From positions 1-32,606 of the forward strand of contig CAITKP010000006.1 of assembly GCA_903892995.1 (NCBI GenBank): 32,606 bases of DNA, given 5' to 3'. The position numbers and the translations under genes are program-made. Shown here piece after piece: positions 23,990 to 32,606 of this stretch (positions within the stretch are counted from its first letter, which is position 1; every line of letters starts with the position of its first letter). Source of the DNA: an uncultured Campylobacterales bacterium (GTDB taxonomy: Bacteria; Campylobacterota; Campylobacteria; Campylobacterales; Sulfurimonadaceae). The notes under the pieces are model-generated. The model did no database searches and was not told the DNA's origin. It saw only the letters and a program-made list of their open reading frames with translations.

Positions 23990-24847
23990 CTACGCTTCTC
24001 CCTTTATCATAAACCCCATTGCATCCTCTACTTTGTAAGGATTTTTAAGGTTCAATCTCTCTTTTGTAATTTTGTTATCCACTTGTAAACTCCCATATAA
24101 GCGCTTATGAAAAGATGGCTTGAGCAGTTTTAAGAATGTTTCAAAGAGCACAATTGTAACAAGAAAAATCTTTTTATTTAAATTTTTTGCAATATGCTCT
24201 ATGAGTTCACTCGTGCTGAGCGCTTCATCATCGCTTGATAAAAATATCCCACTTGGCTTTTGAATAATCAGTTCATCTATTAAGTGGCAAAGATTGCCTA
24301 CATACACCATACTTCGCTTATTTTGGATATTTCCAAAAGGCAAAATAGGCATTTTCTGCACTAAGGTTATAAGATTTTTGATATTTGCCCTCACACCAAA
24401 TCCATACACTATCGGAGTGCGGATAATCGTGACACAAAAATTTTCATCTTCAAGTTTTTTGAGCTCATTTTCAGCTTTTAGTTTACTCTTTCCATACTCA
24501 TCTTGGGGCTTACAGGGAAAGCTTTCTGTATATTTTTCATCTGCTTCTTCGCCGTAAACTTTCACTGTGCTCATAAAGACAAACTGCCCTACTCCAGCAT
24601 TTTTTGCCTTTTGTGCAAGGTCAAGCGTTTGAGTCACATTTACTCTTTCATACTCAACCTCACTTGGCATCACACCCATCTGATGCACAAGCGCAGAGAG
24701 ATGAATGACAACATCAATATCGCTTACATTTAAGGCTTTTATATCCTCTTTTAAAAATGAAAATCTTTTTATCTCGTACTTGCCTGCATATTTGTTCAAA
24801 AAATAGCTTCCTACAAAGCCGTTTGCACCAGTTAATAAAACTTTCAT
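23990..24847 (-). CDS. wbpV-like: NAD-dependent epimerase/4-reductase (WbpV-like)
   Basis: A 285-residue extended SDR with the NAD motif TGANGFVGS (residues 7-15), STVKVYGE (catalytic Ser/Thr region) and YGKSK (Tyr and Lys). WbpV-type enzymes reduce the 4-keto product of WbpM to UDP-QuiNAc; GalE-like epimerases look similar, so the substrate is an inference from the wbpV-wbpL-wbpM order. It overlaps the glycosyltransferase gene by ATGA. Confidence 0.75.
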   Translation of the reverse strand: MKVLLTGANGFVGSYFLNKYAGKYEIKRFSFLKEDIKALNVSDIDVVIHLSALVHQMGVMPSEVEYERVNVTQTLDLAQKAKNAGVGQFVFMSTVKVYGEEADEKYTESFPCKPQDEYGKSKLKAENELKKLEDENFCVTIIRTPIVYGFGVRANIKNLITLVQKMPILPFGNIQNKRSMVYVGNLCHLIDELIIQKPSGIFLSSDDEALSTSELIEHIAKNLNKKIFLVTIVLFETFLKLLKPSFHKRLYGSLQVDNKITKERLNLKNPYKVEDAMGFMIKGEA

Positions 24848-25692
24848 CTTTTATAATATCCTAAATTTTGAAGAGTTTTTTTGTTCACACGAGTTCGTTC
24901 TGCATCAAAAAACCAGCCATATTTTTTAAAATAAGTAAAAACAGAAGCGATGAAAATATAGAGAAGTTTTCTACTTTTATGCGCGCCTCGTTGGTACTCA
25001 TGCACAATGCTCACTTTTGGGTAATAGAGCGTTTTTGAGATTTTAGCGATCCTGCGAGTAAGGTCAGCATCTTCGAGATACATAAAAAACTCTTCATCAA
25101 AGAGACAATCTTGTGCCAAAAAATCTGTGCGAAAAAACATAAAACAGCCCGATAAAAAAGGGATCTCAGCGATTTCGTCATAGCTGAAAAACTCTAGTTC
25201 GTAACGATTATTGATCCAGTTTACAAAAGATTTTATTGGGATAAATCTCCTTGCAAAAAGATCAAGCGGAGTTGGCAAAAGTTTGCAAAGTTTTTGTAAA
25301 TCTCCATTTGGATAGAGCACTTTTGGCATAATCTGACCAACATCTCTATGCGCTTGCATATACGCATAAAGCTCCTCAATCACCCCTTTTTCAAAGTAGA
25401 TATCAGGATTTAAAACCACATGATAAGCCACACCATTTTCTATACTTTTTCGCATAGCGATGTTGTGTCCACCGCCATAACCGAGATTTGCATTGTTAAA
25501 AATATACTCTATTCTCTCATCATTTAAGGCGAGTTCTTTTAGCGCATCAGTTGCAGAGTTATCGATGAGATAGAGCTTTATGCCAACAGGGAACTTTACA
25601 TGTAGGTCTGTATTTAAAAAGCTCTCTATCACTTTTTGGAGTTGTTCTTTGTTGTTATGGTACAGCACTATTGAAGCGTTAATTTGTGACAT
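24844..25692 (-). CDS. Family 2 glycosyltransferase (rhamnosyltransferase-like)
   Basis: A GT2-fold enzyme of about 282 residues. It starts SQINASIVLYHNN, has LYLIDNSATD (nucleotide binding), the metal site in VVLNPDIYFEKG, and FMYLEDADLTRRI for the acceptor base region. The ATG at 25692 has AAGAGAG at good distance; an ATG at 25698 is too close to it. Rhamnosyltransferases of the WbbL/RfbN group look like this, but sugar specificity cannot be read. It overlaps the acyltransferase gene, so both belong to the same transcript. Confidence 0.8.
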   Translation of the reverse strand: MSQINASIVLYHNNKEQLQKVIESFLNTDLHVKFPVGIKLYLIDNSATDALKELALNDERIEYIFNNANLGYGGGHNIAMRKSIENGVAYHVVLNPDIYFEKGVIEELYAYMQAHRDVGQIMPKVLYPNGDLQKLCKLLPTPLDLFARRFIPIKSFVNWINNRYELEFFSYDEIAEIPFLSGCFMFFRTDFLAQDCLFDEEFFMYLEDADLTRRIAKISKTLYYPKVSIVHEYQRGAHKSRKLLYIFIASVFTYFKKYGWFFDAERTRVNKKTLQNLGYYKR

Positions 25693-26677
25693 TGGCATCT
25701 CTCTTTATGATTTTTTTTCCTAGTTGAATAAATCTCTTTTCTATATACTTTTCAGAAAAATAGGATAAAAATAAAACGATAAAAAATAGACTAAAAAATG
25801 AGATAAAAGGGTTACTAGAAATCAATTTGAAATACAAGCCTAATTGAATGATTGGGAAATGCAAGATATAAAAACTATATGAAAAATCAAATTTAATCTG
25901 AATATTTTTAAGAAAATAGGCTAAAAAAATGACGATTATACCAATAGAAAATGGATAAAGTGTAAATTTAAAATAGCTATTATCAGAAAATAAAAGGATT
26001 AAAATAAAACTTAATACAAGCAAAGGGTAGATATTTTGTTTGTTGATTTTATCAAAGAAGATATAAAAAATGACACCAACCATAAAAAGTCTAAGTTGCG
26101 AGGGAAACTGCACTAAGAGTTTTGTCATGCCAAAATGCTCAACTCCAAACATATATATAACCGATAAACTATACAAAACAGCAAGAAAAAGTACTCCAAA
26201 TTTTTTATATAATGCAAAAATAAAAGGTACTACTATGTAAAAGATTACTTCATTTTTAAGCGTCCATAAACTTCCATTTATGGCATCTACATGTAAGCCA
26301 CTCAATGTAGTTGCAACAGACTGAGATAAAAAGTTCAAAAAGAAAATGTTAGATACAAAATATTTTCCAATCTGCAATAAAGTTCCATCAGAAAACAGAA
26401 TATAAAAGAGTGTTTGCAATAAAATCAAAATTGCATAAAGTGGAAATATTCTAAAAAATCTTTTTATATAAAAGTGCTTTTTGTTTTGATCTGCATCAAA
26501 ACTCCAAAAGATCAAAAAACCACTTACTATAAAAAACATATCCACCGCAAAGCCACTCAAGTGAAAAAGTGGATTTAATAACTCTTGTGAGGTTAGAATA
26601 TTCCAATGAGCAAAAAATACCAAGACTGCAAAAAGTAGTCTTAGTATATTGAGATTATTTTCTTTAATGTTTATCAA
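25679..26677 (-). CDS. Acyltransferase-3 family membrane protein (OafA/NodX-like)
   Basis: A 332-residue protein with about ten membrane segments. The family signature is an N-terminal LRLLFAVLVFFAHW with the His used in catalysis, then GFAVDMFFIVSGFLIFWS and KRFFRIFPLYAIL. Such enzymes O-acetylate surface polysaccharides. It has no extra SGNH domain. It sits between two glycosyltransferases and overlaps both, indicating modification of the same polymer. Confidence 0.85.
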   Translation of the reverse strand: MINIKENNLNILRLLFAVLVFFAHWNILTSQELLNPLFHLSGFAVDMFFIVSGFLIFWSFDADQNKKHFYIKRFFRIFPLYAILILLQTLFYILFSDGTLLQIGKYFVSNIFFLNFLSQSVATTLSGLHVDAINGSLWTLKNEVIFYIVVPFIFALYKKFGVLFLAVLYSLSVIYMFGVEHFGMTKLLVQFPSQLRLFMVGVIFYIFFDKINKQNIYPLLVLSFILILLFSDNSYFKFTLYPFSIGIIVIFLAYFLKNIQIKFDFSYSFYILHFPIIQLGLYFKLISSNPFISFFSLFFIVLFLSYFSEKYIEKRFIQLGKKIIKRDANVTN

Positions 26678-27434
26678 AATAATCCTTGAAATAGAGTCTT
26701 ACATATTTTATAAGTGAAAAAATAATTAAAAATGGGAGTGCTAAAAATAGAATTTTTTTGTATTTCAAAGCATTGATATACATTTGAATCTCCCCTTTTC
26801 TCATATTCCATTTTTGTGCGCTCAATCCACCAGATGATAGTGGCTTGCGCCCGAGTAAAACAAGTGGAAGATCGAGGAAATATATATTTTTTTTAGATGC
26901 GATTCTAAGCCACAATTCATGATCTTCAGCAAACTTCATCTTCTCATCGAAGAGTTCTAGTGCCTCTTTTCTCACAACAATACTTGGAGTAACCGCAAAA
27001 TTTCTCATAAGAAGCTGAAAAAATGAGATTTTTCTTGGCGTTTTATTTGTATATTTTTCAGAAAAATTTTCATTTAATGTATATGAATGACCCAAAAGAT
27101 CGATCTCTTTGTTATTTTCTAAAAGATTTAAAACTAATTCCAATTTTTGAGGATGCCAAACATCATCTGCATCAAGAAAAGCTATGTATTTGCCAGTGGC
27201 TTTTTCAATCCCTTTATTGCGTGCAGCAGAGGGTCCACTATTGTCTTGATAAATATAGGTGTATCGTACATTTTTATCTTGCAAAAGCTGTTCTATGATC
27301 TCTCTTGTTTTATCGCTACTTCCATCATCTACAATAATAAGTTCATACTCTTTATATGTTTGATGAAGGACACAGAGCAAAGTTTTTTCTATGCTCTCTT
27401 GAGCGTTAAAACAGGGGATAATGATGGAAAACAA
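26664..27434 (-). CDS. Family 2 glycosyltransferase
   Basis: A 256-residue GT-A enzyme with FSIIIPCFNAQESI, IIVDDGSSDKT, GPSAARNKGIEKATGKYIAFLDADD (written here in part) and EDHELWLRI in the catalytic-base position. A C-terminal hydrophobic helix (LFLALPFLIIFSLIKYV) could hold it at the membrane. It is 2 bp after the GT4 gene and overlaps the acyltransferase gene by 14 bases. Donor and acceptor sugars are not predictable. Confidence 0.85.
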   Translation of the reverse strand: MFSIIIPCFNAQESIEKTLLCVLHQTYKEYELIIVDDGSSDKTREIIEQLLQDKNVRYTYIYQDNSGPSAARNKGIEKATGKYIAFLDADDVWHPQKLELVLNLLENNKEIDLLGHSYTLNENFSEKYTNKTPRKISFFQLLMRNFAVTPSIVVRKEALELFDEKMKFAEDHELWLRIASKKNIYFLDLPLVLLGRKPLSSGGLSAQKWNMRKGEIQMYINALKYKKILFLALPFLIIFSLIKYVRLYFKDYFDKH

Positions 27435-27436
27435 TG

Positions 27437-28699
27437 CTATTTCCCTTGAATTTTTTCAAAGATATCAACTAATTTTTCTACTTGATATCTTCTCTCAAAC
27501 TGAGATCTATCTATTTTATATGCGTTATCGATCTCTTCTAAAACAGTTTTATCTTTAATATTTTTCACAAACGCAACTATCTCTTTAATCTTATTCGAAG
27601 CCAATCCAAAGTTATGATCTCGAATAAGATTTGAAGCCACATCATCAACTGCACCAATAGATAAAATAGGTTTTGCACTGCCTATGTATTCAAAAAGTTT
27701 TCCAGTGAAGACACCTTTTTCTTGTGGATCATTCCATGTGAGAAGCAGTAAAATATCACTGCGAGCTTGTAGTTTTAGCACTTCCTCTCTATCGATTGGA
27801 GTGAAAACTTTTACATTCTTACTCAACCCATGTTCTTTGGCTCTTTCATTGACCCAAGCTAAAGAATTACCATAAAAAAGGCATTCTACATGTTCTTTGA
27901 GGTAAGCATCACTTGCGATTGCTTCAAACAAAACAGATGGGTCTCTCTTGCCGGCATACATCATTCCTGTATAAGTGATAACAATCTTTTTCTCATCTTC
28001 TACAAAATCACTATATTTAAAATCCTCTGCATCAAAAGCATTTCTAATTTCATAACAAGGAACACTATACTTTTGACTTAGTTTTTCAACTAAAGGTGCT
28101 GAAACAGTGACAATAGCAGAAGCATTTTTAAGTGTAATATACTCTAAAAATCTACCAACACTATATTGAGGATCATAATGGTTATCTGACCAGAGATCAC
28201 GAAGTTCTGCTACAAAAGGAATTCCATACTCTTTACTTAGTTTCGATGCCACCATCAAACCAGTATAGGGTCCAGAAGAGGCGTAAATAATATCTGGTTT
28301 CCACTCATCCACTACTTCACGAGACTCTGCCAAAGCATACTTATACCAGCCAATCCACTGATCTGGAACATAAAAGAAAAATTTATAAAGTGCAAAAAGC
28401 TTTTGAATGATCTTGGTCTTTAAACTCATTTTTCCGCCATGAAGGACTTCTCCTTTGAGCTGATCTTTTTTTCCGCGACCTAAAATATTGACTACTGCAT
28501 CGTCAATACTAAACCAAGAGGTTTGATGCAAAAGATTTTTTGGTATCTCAACCTCTAGCTCCTCTTTCATACTATTTTTAGCAGAGATAACTTTAATTTC
28601 ATGCCCCATCTCATGGAGCAGTTTGGCAGTTTTTCCTGTTCGTATAGAGGCAACTGTTTTATAGGGAGGAAAGAAGAATGTAATAAATAATATCTTCAT
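27437..28699 (-). CDS. Family 4 glycosyltransferase
   Basis: A 420-residue GT-B enzyme. The N-terminal domain begins MKILFITFFFPPYKTVASIRTG, and the C-terminal domain has VITYTGMMYAGKRDP and GVFTGKLFEYIGSAKPIL, where the conserved acidic residue of GT4 (EX7E-like region) is expected. It resembles WbuB-type transferases of O-antigen clusters. It overlaps the wecB gene by four bases. A role in adding ManNAc- or FucNAc-type sugars is likely given that neighbour, but unproven. Confidence 0.8.
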   Translation of the reverse strand: MKILFITFFFPPYKTVASIRTGKTAKLLHEMGHEIKVISAKNSMKEELEVEIPKNLLHQTSWFSIDDAVVNILGRGKKDQLKGEVLHGGKMSLKTKIIQKLFALYKFFFYVPDQWIGWYKYALAESREVVDEWKPDIIYASSGPYTGLMVASKLSKEYGIPFVAELRDLWSDNHYDPQYSVGRFLEYITLKNASAIVTVSAPLVEKLSQKYSVPCYEIRNAFDAEDFKYSDFVEDEKKIVITYTGMMYAGKRDPSVLFEAIASDAYLKEHVECLFYGNSLAWVNERAKEHGLSKNVKVFTPIDREEVLKLQARSDILLLLTWNDPQEKGVFTGKLFEYIGSAKPILSIGAVDDVASNLIRDHNFGLASNKIKEIVAFVKNIKDKTVLEEIDNAYKIDRSQFERRYQVEKLVDIFEKIQGK

Positions 28700-29757
28700 T
28701 TAAGTAGCTCTTTTATAATCATTTCACTCGCTTTTCCTCCGCCATAAAGATCGAGCGAACTATTCGTGCTATCAAAAGATGATCTAGTTTTATACGCTTC
28801 AAGGATCTTATTTTTATCTGCTCCAACAAGTGTATTTGCCTTACATGTAACGAGTTCTATCCACTCCGTTTCATCTCGAAGCGTGATACAAGGCTTTGAA
28901 AAAAAGTAGGCTTCTTTTTGAAGTCCACCGCTATCTGTCATCACTAAACTCGAATGATCTATAAGCCAGACCATCTCAAGATATCCTACAGGATCGATAA
29001 TTGTAAGATTTTGAAAATTTAAATCTAAGTTTTCTAAAATCTTTTTTGTTCTTGGATGCAAAGGCAAAATAATCTGCTTTTCTTGTGCAATCTCTTCAAG
29101 AGCTTCAAATATAGCCCTTAATCTTTGTTCATCATCTGTATTTTCTGCTCTATGAATAGTACAAAGGATAAAATCATTTTGAATATCACAAGATGGTTTT
29201 TTTGCAAACTCTTTATAAAAGAGCGCTCCATCTTGCATCACATCACCACTTTTTACGACCTTACATGTAAAGGTATCAAATCCCTCATTTTTAAGGTTTT
29301 GCACCGCTGTGTCTGTTGGACAAAATAATATATTACTTACTCTGTCTGTAAGTATCCTATTTATCTCTTCTGGCATATTCATGTTAAAACTTCTTAGCCC
29401 TGCTTCTATATGGGCTAGCTTTACATGTAACTTACTTGCGACTATCGCACCCGCTAATGTGGAGTTTGTATCACCATACACCATGATCCAGTCTGGCTTT
29501 TCTTTTAAGCAAACTTCTTCGATCTTTTCTATCATCTGCCCTGTCATAGCACCATGTGATTTTCCGCCAATTCCAAGAAAATAATCAGGTTTTGGTATCT
29601 GCATCTCTTGAAAAAAGATATCAGACATATTGGCATCGTAATGTTGCCCTGTATGAACTATGATCTCTTCTATCTCTTTGTGCTTTGCAATTTCACGACT
29701 GACCGAGCCAGCTTTAATAAACTGTGGTCTTGCCCCGAGTATGGTTAGTATTTTCAT
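28696..29757 (-). CDS. wecB: UDP-GlcNAc 2-epimerase, non-hydrolysing
   Basis: A 353-residue enzyme that interconverts UDP-GlcNAc and UDP-ManNAc. Signature pieces are ILGARPQFIKAG, VHTGQHYD, MVYGDTNSTLAGA, HIEAGLRSF with MPEEINR, and CTIHRAEN, all containing known active-site residues (Asp, Glu, His). The length is normal for WecB/MnaA. It supplies ManNAc or its derivatives to the operon. Three exact TTACATGTAA palindromes lie within this gene. Confidence 0.9.
   Translation of the reverse strand: MKILTILGARPQFIKAGSVSREIAKHKEIEEIIVHTGQHYDANMSDIFFQEMQIPKPDYFLGIGGKSHGAMTGQMIEKIEEVCLKEKPDWIMVYGDTNSTLAGAIVASKLHVKLAHIEAGLRSFNMNMPEEINRILTDRVSNILFCPTDTAVQNLKNEGFDTFTCKVVKSGDVMQDGALFYKEFAKKPSCDIQNDFILCTIHRAENTDDEQRLRAIFEALEEIAQEKQIILPLHPRTKKILENLDLNFQNLTIIDPVGYLEMVWLIDHSSLVMTDSGGLQKEAYFFSKPCITLRDETEWIELVTCKANTLVGADKNKILEAYKTRSSFDSTNSSLDLYGGGKASEMIIKELLK
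28841..29430. repeat. Cluster of TTACATGTAA palindromes (three of six exact copies)
   Basis: Exact copies lie at 28841-28850, 29261-29270 and 29421-29430; others are at 15919, 21303 and 23805. One-mismatch copies are at 3615, 25596 and 26287. All are inside coding regions, so they are unlikely to be promoters. A genome-wide motif such as an uptake or segregation signal is a possibility. Confidence 0.6.
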
Positions 29758-29799
29758 TTTGTACTCTTCCTATTTTTAGACTGTCTTCCAATCAATCTA

Positions 29800-30915
29800 T
29801 CAAGACGTTAAAATTCTGATAAATTCACGATATTTTTGATTCACAGAATCTTCGGACCAATTTTTTTTCAATATCTCTCTATTTATTTGTATTTCATTGG
29901 AAGTTAAACTTGAATTTAGTGAATCATTGTTAATTTCATCAATAGAATATACAATAGCACCTTCTCTTTTTAAAAATTTATAAACTATATTTTCTTTGTT
30001 TAAAAAAAGTTTGCTTCCTAAATAGATCATGCTGATTATATTGCCCATTGATTGCTGTCTCTTGTGATTCATTATACAAATTGAACAACTAGCTATTAAC
30101 TTATGATATTCGTGTTTCTCTAAAAAGTCTATTTGTGGATAAAAATTTGAATACAATAATTCTTTACCATAATTCAATATTATCTTCTTATATTTCTCAT
30201 CTCCATAACTTAATGGTGTTATAATTTTTCTATCTTTTAAATCAAGTCCAGCCAATAGGTGTAAAATACTTAAATGATTATTTGTATAAGAGGCTGAATT
30301 ACCCAATAATATGTTGTTGCTAGTTATATTTAAATTTTCAATACCTTTAAGAAAATCGTTCTCCAGTTGCCCATAACTAAATGGTAAATATTTAGTATGA
30401 ATTGGCTTAAATAATTTTTCTAACAAATCATATTCATCATATATCACTGGAGCAAAGTATTCAATCCTTTTATAAATAAGAGCCATATCTATGCCAAGAT
30501 AAGGAATGAACTTTTTAATTAATCTTTTTAACTTTTCTTGCAAACTCGGTTGCATTAATTTAACTGTTTTTAAATCATAGAGATTCTTTTTTAACTCTGC
30601 AACAGTTTCATAATAATCACCGCCCCACCCTATCCAAACAAATTTAAAGTCGTTTTCTGACTTAAGTATCATTTTTTTAACATATTTTGAAAACATTGAA
30701 TGCACGACAATATAACTGAAATTCTTAAGATACTGTAAAAAATCTTTTGTTAACAAGCTTTTTTCATTGATTATATCTACATTCTCACTTTTGGTATAAA
30801 TCAACTTATCAGTATTTGATAATATTAGAAACTTATGGTTATTCGCATCAAGATGATTAAACTTATTTATAACAAAGTCTGTAAAAACTGAATCAGGTAT
30901 TAGATGTAATATCAT
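29800..30915 (-). CDS. WecF-like 4-acetamido-4,6-dideoxyhexose transferase (GT56)
   Basis: A 371-residue protein resembling WecF (TDP-Fuc4NAc transferase of enterobacterial common antigen). Shared features are ILLGNSASYTNNHLSIL, ITPLSYGDEKYKKIIL and the C-terminal QQSMGNIISMIYLGSKLFL. WecF uses dTDP-Fuc4NAc as donor and a lipid-linked disaccharide as acceptor on the cytoplasmic face. The two genes just upstream encode an aminotransferase and an acyltransferase able to make such a donor, which supports the call. It is separated from wecB by 42 bp, the largest gap in the operon. Confidence 0.75.
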   Translation of the reverse strand: MILHLIPDSVFTDFVINKFNHLDANNHKFLILSNTDKLIYTKSENVDIINEKSLLTKDFLQYLKNFSYIVVHSMFSKYVKKMILKSENDFKFVWIGWGGDYYETVAELKKNLYDLKTVKLMQPSLQEKLKRLIKKFIPYLGIDMALIYKRIEYFAPVIYDEYDLLEKLFKPIHTKYLPFSYGQLENDFLKGIENLNITSNNILLGNSASYTNNHLSILHLLAGLDLKDRKIITPLSYGDEKYKKIILNYGKELLYSNFYPQIDFLEKHEYHKLIASCSICIMNHKRQQSMGNIISMIYLGSKLFLNKENIVYKFLKREGAIVYSIDEINNDSLNSSLTSNEIQINREILKKNWSEDSVNQKYREFIRILTS

Positions 30916-31463
30916 CTGAACAAACTCCCAACTCTTACATTTTCACGAGTAAGTAAAAACTTTTCATAGTTTTTTAAGACTTCCTCTTTATTCCGAGTCC
31001 CGACTTTTTTATTTCCAATATAAATACCCCAAGGTTCTAAATCTTTTGTTATTACAGAATTTGCTCCAACTGTAGCTCCTTCTCCGATGGTTACACCTGG
31101 CAATACTACGGAATTAGCTCCAACTATACAATAATCACCAATGTTAATTAATGAACTTGTAATATTTCTAAATTCATTTGATATTGTAGAATTTCCAAAA
31201 CCCCATTCCTTAAAATCATCAGTGGCAGTCAATATTCTACATCCTTGAGATATGGCTGCATAGTTCCCAATAGTCAGTTCGTTACCACCTGTAATTGAGC
31301 TAAAGTTAGCAATATGAACATAATTACCTATTTTTATTTTTTCTTTTGCGTAGATCAAAACAAAATCATCAATAATGATATATTTCCCAAAATCTATATT
31401 TTCTAACCCAATTATTTTTGTATATTCAAAGGTCTTAACATGAGGGATTTTATATTTATCCAT
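30912..31463 (-). CDS. Left-handed beta-helix acyltransferase
   Basis: A 183-residue hexapeptide-repeat acetyltransferase. Repeats such as IKIGNYVHI, LTIGNYAAIS, INIGDYCIVGANSVVLPGVTIGEGATVGANSVI form the left-handed helix, and the C-terminal WGIYIGNKKVGTR is typical of sugar acetyltransferases. It would N-acetylate an amino-sugar nucleotide, most simply the product of the aminotransferase whose stop it overlaps by one base. VioB or FdtC-like roles fit; specificity cannot be fixed. Confidence 0.85.
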   Translation of the reverse strand: MDKYKIPHVKTFEYTKIIGLENIDFGKYIIIDDFVLIYAKEKIKIGNYVHIANFSSITGGNELTIGNYAAISQGCRILTATDDFKEWGFGNSTISNEFRNITSSLINIGDYCIVGANSVVLPGVTIGEGATVGANSVITKDLEPWGIYIGNKKVGTRNKEEVLKNYEKFLLTRENVRVGSLFR

Positions 31464-32536
31464 TACAAAGTCTCTTTAATAATTGAAATGATTTTTGTCT
31501 GTATCTCTTTTTCGAGTTCAGCATAAATAGGCAAACAAAGTATTCTTGTTGAGATATCTCTTGATATTTGACATATCTGTTTTGGTTCGATATAACTTAA
31601 GGTATCAAGTGAGGGGTAAAAATATCTTCTTGGCATTATCTCTTGCTCATTTAAAGCTTTTTGCACTTTTAAAAGTTGCTCTTCACTTTCAAAAACTATT
31701 GGAAAATAGCTATAGTTCTCTGTAGCATTTTCATTTTGCTCTTGAAACTGAACCAATCCATTTAACTTTTCTCTATAGTTTTCTAAAATATCTTTTCTTT
31801 TTTGTTTTATCTCTTCTATATCATCAAGCACACAAAGTCCCATTGCCGCTTCAAACTCATTCATCTTAGCATTTGTCCCAAGTTCTGGTATCTCTTGCGC
31901 ATTTTTGATACCAAAGTTTATAAGATATCTTGCTTTTTGCACAAGCTCATCATCATTTATGATCAACGCTCCACCCTCTATGCTATGAAAGAGTTTTGTA
32001 GCATGAAAACTCAAAGTTGAGATATCTCCATAGTTTAATACACTTTGCTCTTTATACTTCACATCAAAAGCATGAGCAGTATCATAGATGACTTTTAGAT
32101 CATGTTCTTTAGCAATACGCTCTATCTTTTCTACTTCACAAGCATTTCCAAATACATGTACAGGAAGTATTGCTGATGTATTTGGAGTAATGAGTTTTTC
32201 TATATTGTTTGGATTTAGATTAAATGAATTTGGGTCAATATCTGCAAAAATTGGTAAAAGCTGATTTGTTACAAGTGAGCTTGTGGTTGCTACAAAGCTA
32301 AAAGGTGTTGTTATTACAAAACCTTTTAATCCAAGAGTTCTATAAGCTATCTCTAACGCAACTGTACCATTTGAAACTAATACTATATTTTTTACTCCGA
32401 GATACTCTGCAAGCCTTTTTTCAAGTCTTTGAACCAATGGACCATTGTTTGTAAGCCATCCGTTTTCATAAATTTCATCTATGTACTTTTTATATTTTTC
32501 TTTATTTGGAAGGTAAGTTTTTGTTACGTTAATCAT
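31463..32536 (-). CDS. DegT/DnrJ/EryC1-family sugar aminotransferase
   Basis: A 357-residue PLP enzyme that aminates a keto-sugar nucleotide. NGTVALEIAYRTLGL binds the cofactor phosphate, TTPFSFVATTSSL follows, YDTAHAFDVKYKE holds the Asp that contacts PLP, and SFHATKLFHSIEGGAL holds the Schiff-base Lys. VioA- or FdtB-type enzymes making 4- or 3-amino-4,6-dideoxyhexoses look like this. With the following acyltransferase and WecF-like protein it forms a donor-making and transfer trio. The ATG has GGGAGATGCTAA in front and overlaps the end of another frame. Confidence 0.88.
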   Translation of the reverse strand: MINVTKTYLPNKEKYKKYIDEIYENGWLTNNGPLVQRLEKRLAEYLGVKNIVLVSNGTVALEIAYRTLGLKGFVITTPFSFVATTSSLVTNQLLPIFADIDPNSFNLNPNNIEKLITPNTSAILPVHVFGNACEVEKIERIAKEHDLKVIYDTAHAFDVKYKEQSVLNYGDISTLSFHATKLFHSIEGGALIINDDELVQKARYLINFGIKNAQEIPELGTNAKMNEFEAAMGLCVLDDIEEIKQKRKDILENYREKLNGLVQFQEQNENATENYSYFPIVFESEEQLLKVQKALNEQEIMPRRYFYPSLDTLSYIEPKQICQISRDISTRILCLPIYAELEKEIQTKIISIIKETL

Positions 32537-32606
32537 TTAGCATCTCCCGTTCTATTTTTGAAATATTATATACCCATCTAAAACTAAATATAAAATAGAT
32601 TGACAT
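32529..32606 (-). CDS. C-terminal end of a preceding operon gene (partial)
   Basis: A frame open from the window edge ends at a TAA (32529-32531) that overlaps the aminotransferase start by eight bases. Only about 25 residues are visible (ending SKIEREMLND). This is the spacing seen elsewhere in the operon, so it is probably the tail of the previous gene. Too little is present to name it. Confidence 0.45.
   Translation of the reverse strand: MSIYFIFSFRWVYNISKIEREMLND

Overview
The window is clearly AT-rich, tightly packed bacterial DNA. Gene content (PglF/WbpM-type dehydratase, short secreted ComEA-like protein, codon use, intergenic style) suggests a Campylobacterota (epsilonproteobacterial) chromosome of the Sulfurimonas/Sulfuricurvum/Sulfurospirillum kind. 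That assignment is an inference from style and homology, not proven.

Positions 1 to about 20.7 kb look like an integrated mobile island. It has a truncated P4/D5-type SF3 helicase at the left edge, a toxin-antitoxin pair, a serine recombinase, a run of small membrane-anchored proteins with a transglutaminase-like protein, a defence-like block, a phage-type exonuclease with a probable strand-annealing protein, a DUF2958 protein, and a tyrosine integrase at the right edge.

The centre of interest is 4183-9971 (minus strand): three consecutive dynamin-like GTPases in one operon, resembling LeoA/LeoB/LeoC (the Eleos type of antiphage system). The last GTPase ends in an unmistakable EF-Tu domain II (about residues 518-605), a fusion I do not recall being described. 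Upstream in the same orientation are a YaaW/UPF0174 protein, a WYL-domain regulator, and an M48 membrane protease with a small secreted partner. A 1.9-kb nested insertion (IS5-family element carrying an IS3-family remnant) separates the dynamin genes from the UPF0174 gene. With the IS removed, the gap would be about 70 bp, so these genes were probably once one operon. An identical 16-bp TGACA-N5-TGTCA site lies upstream of the protease operon and of the small-protein operon, which suggests shared control.

From 20.9 kb rightwards is ordinary-looking chromosome: a ComEA-like secreted DNA-binding protein, then a long, overlapping minus-strand operon for a surface polysaccharide. In transcription order this operon encodes a PLP aminotransferase, a hexapeptide acyltransferase, a WecF-like (GT56) transferase, WecB, a GT4, a GT2, an acyltransferase-3 protein, a second GT2, and a set in the order wbpV-wbpL-wbpM (4-reductase, initiating phosphoglycosyltransferase, 4,6-dehydratase). 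The set can plausibly make an acetamido-dideoxyhexose primer on undecaprenyl phosphate, extend it, and cap it with an N-acylated 4-amino sugar.

At sequence scale, the palindrome TTACATGTAA occurs six times exactly, always inside genes, far more often than base composition predicts.
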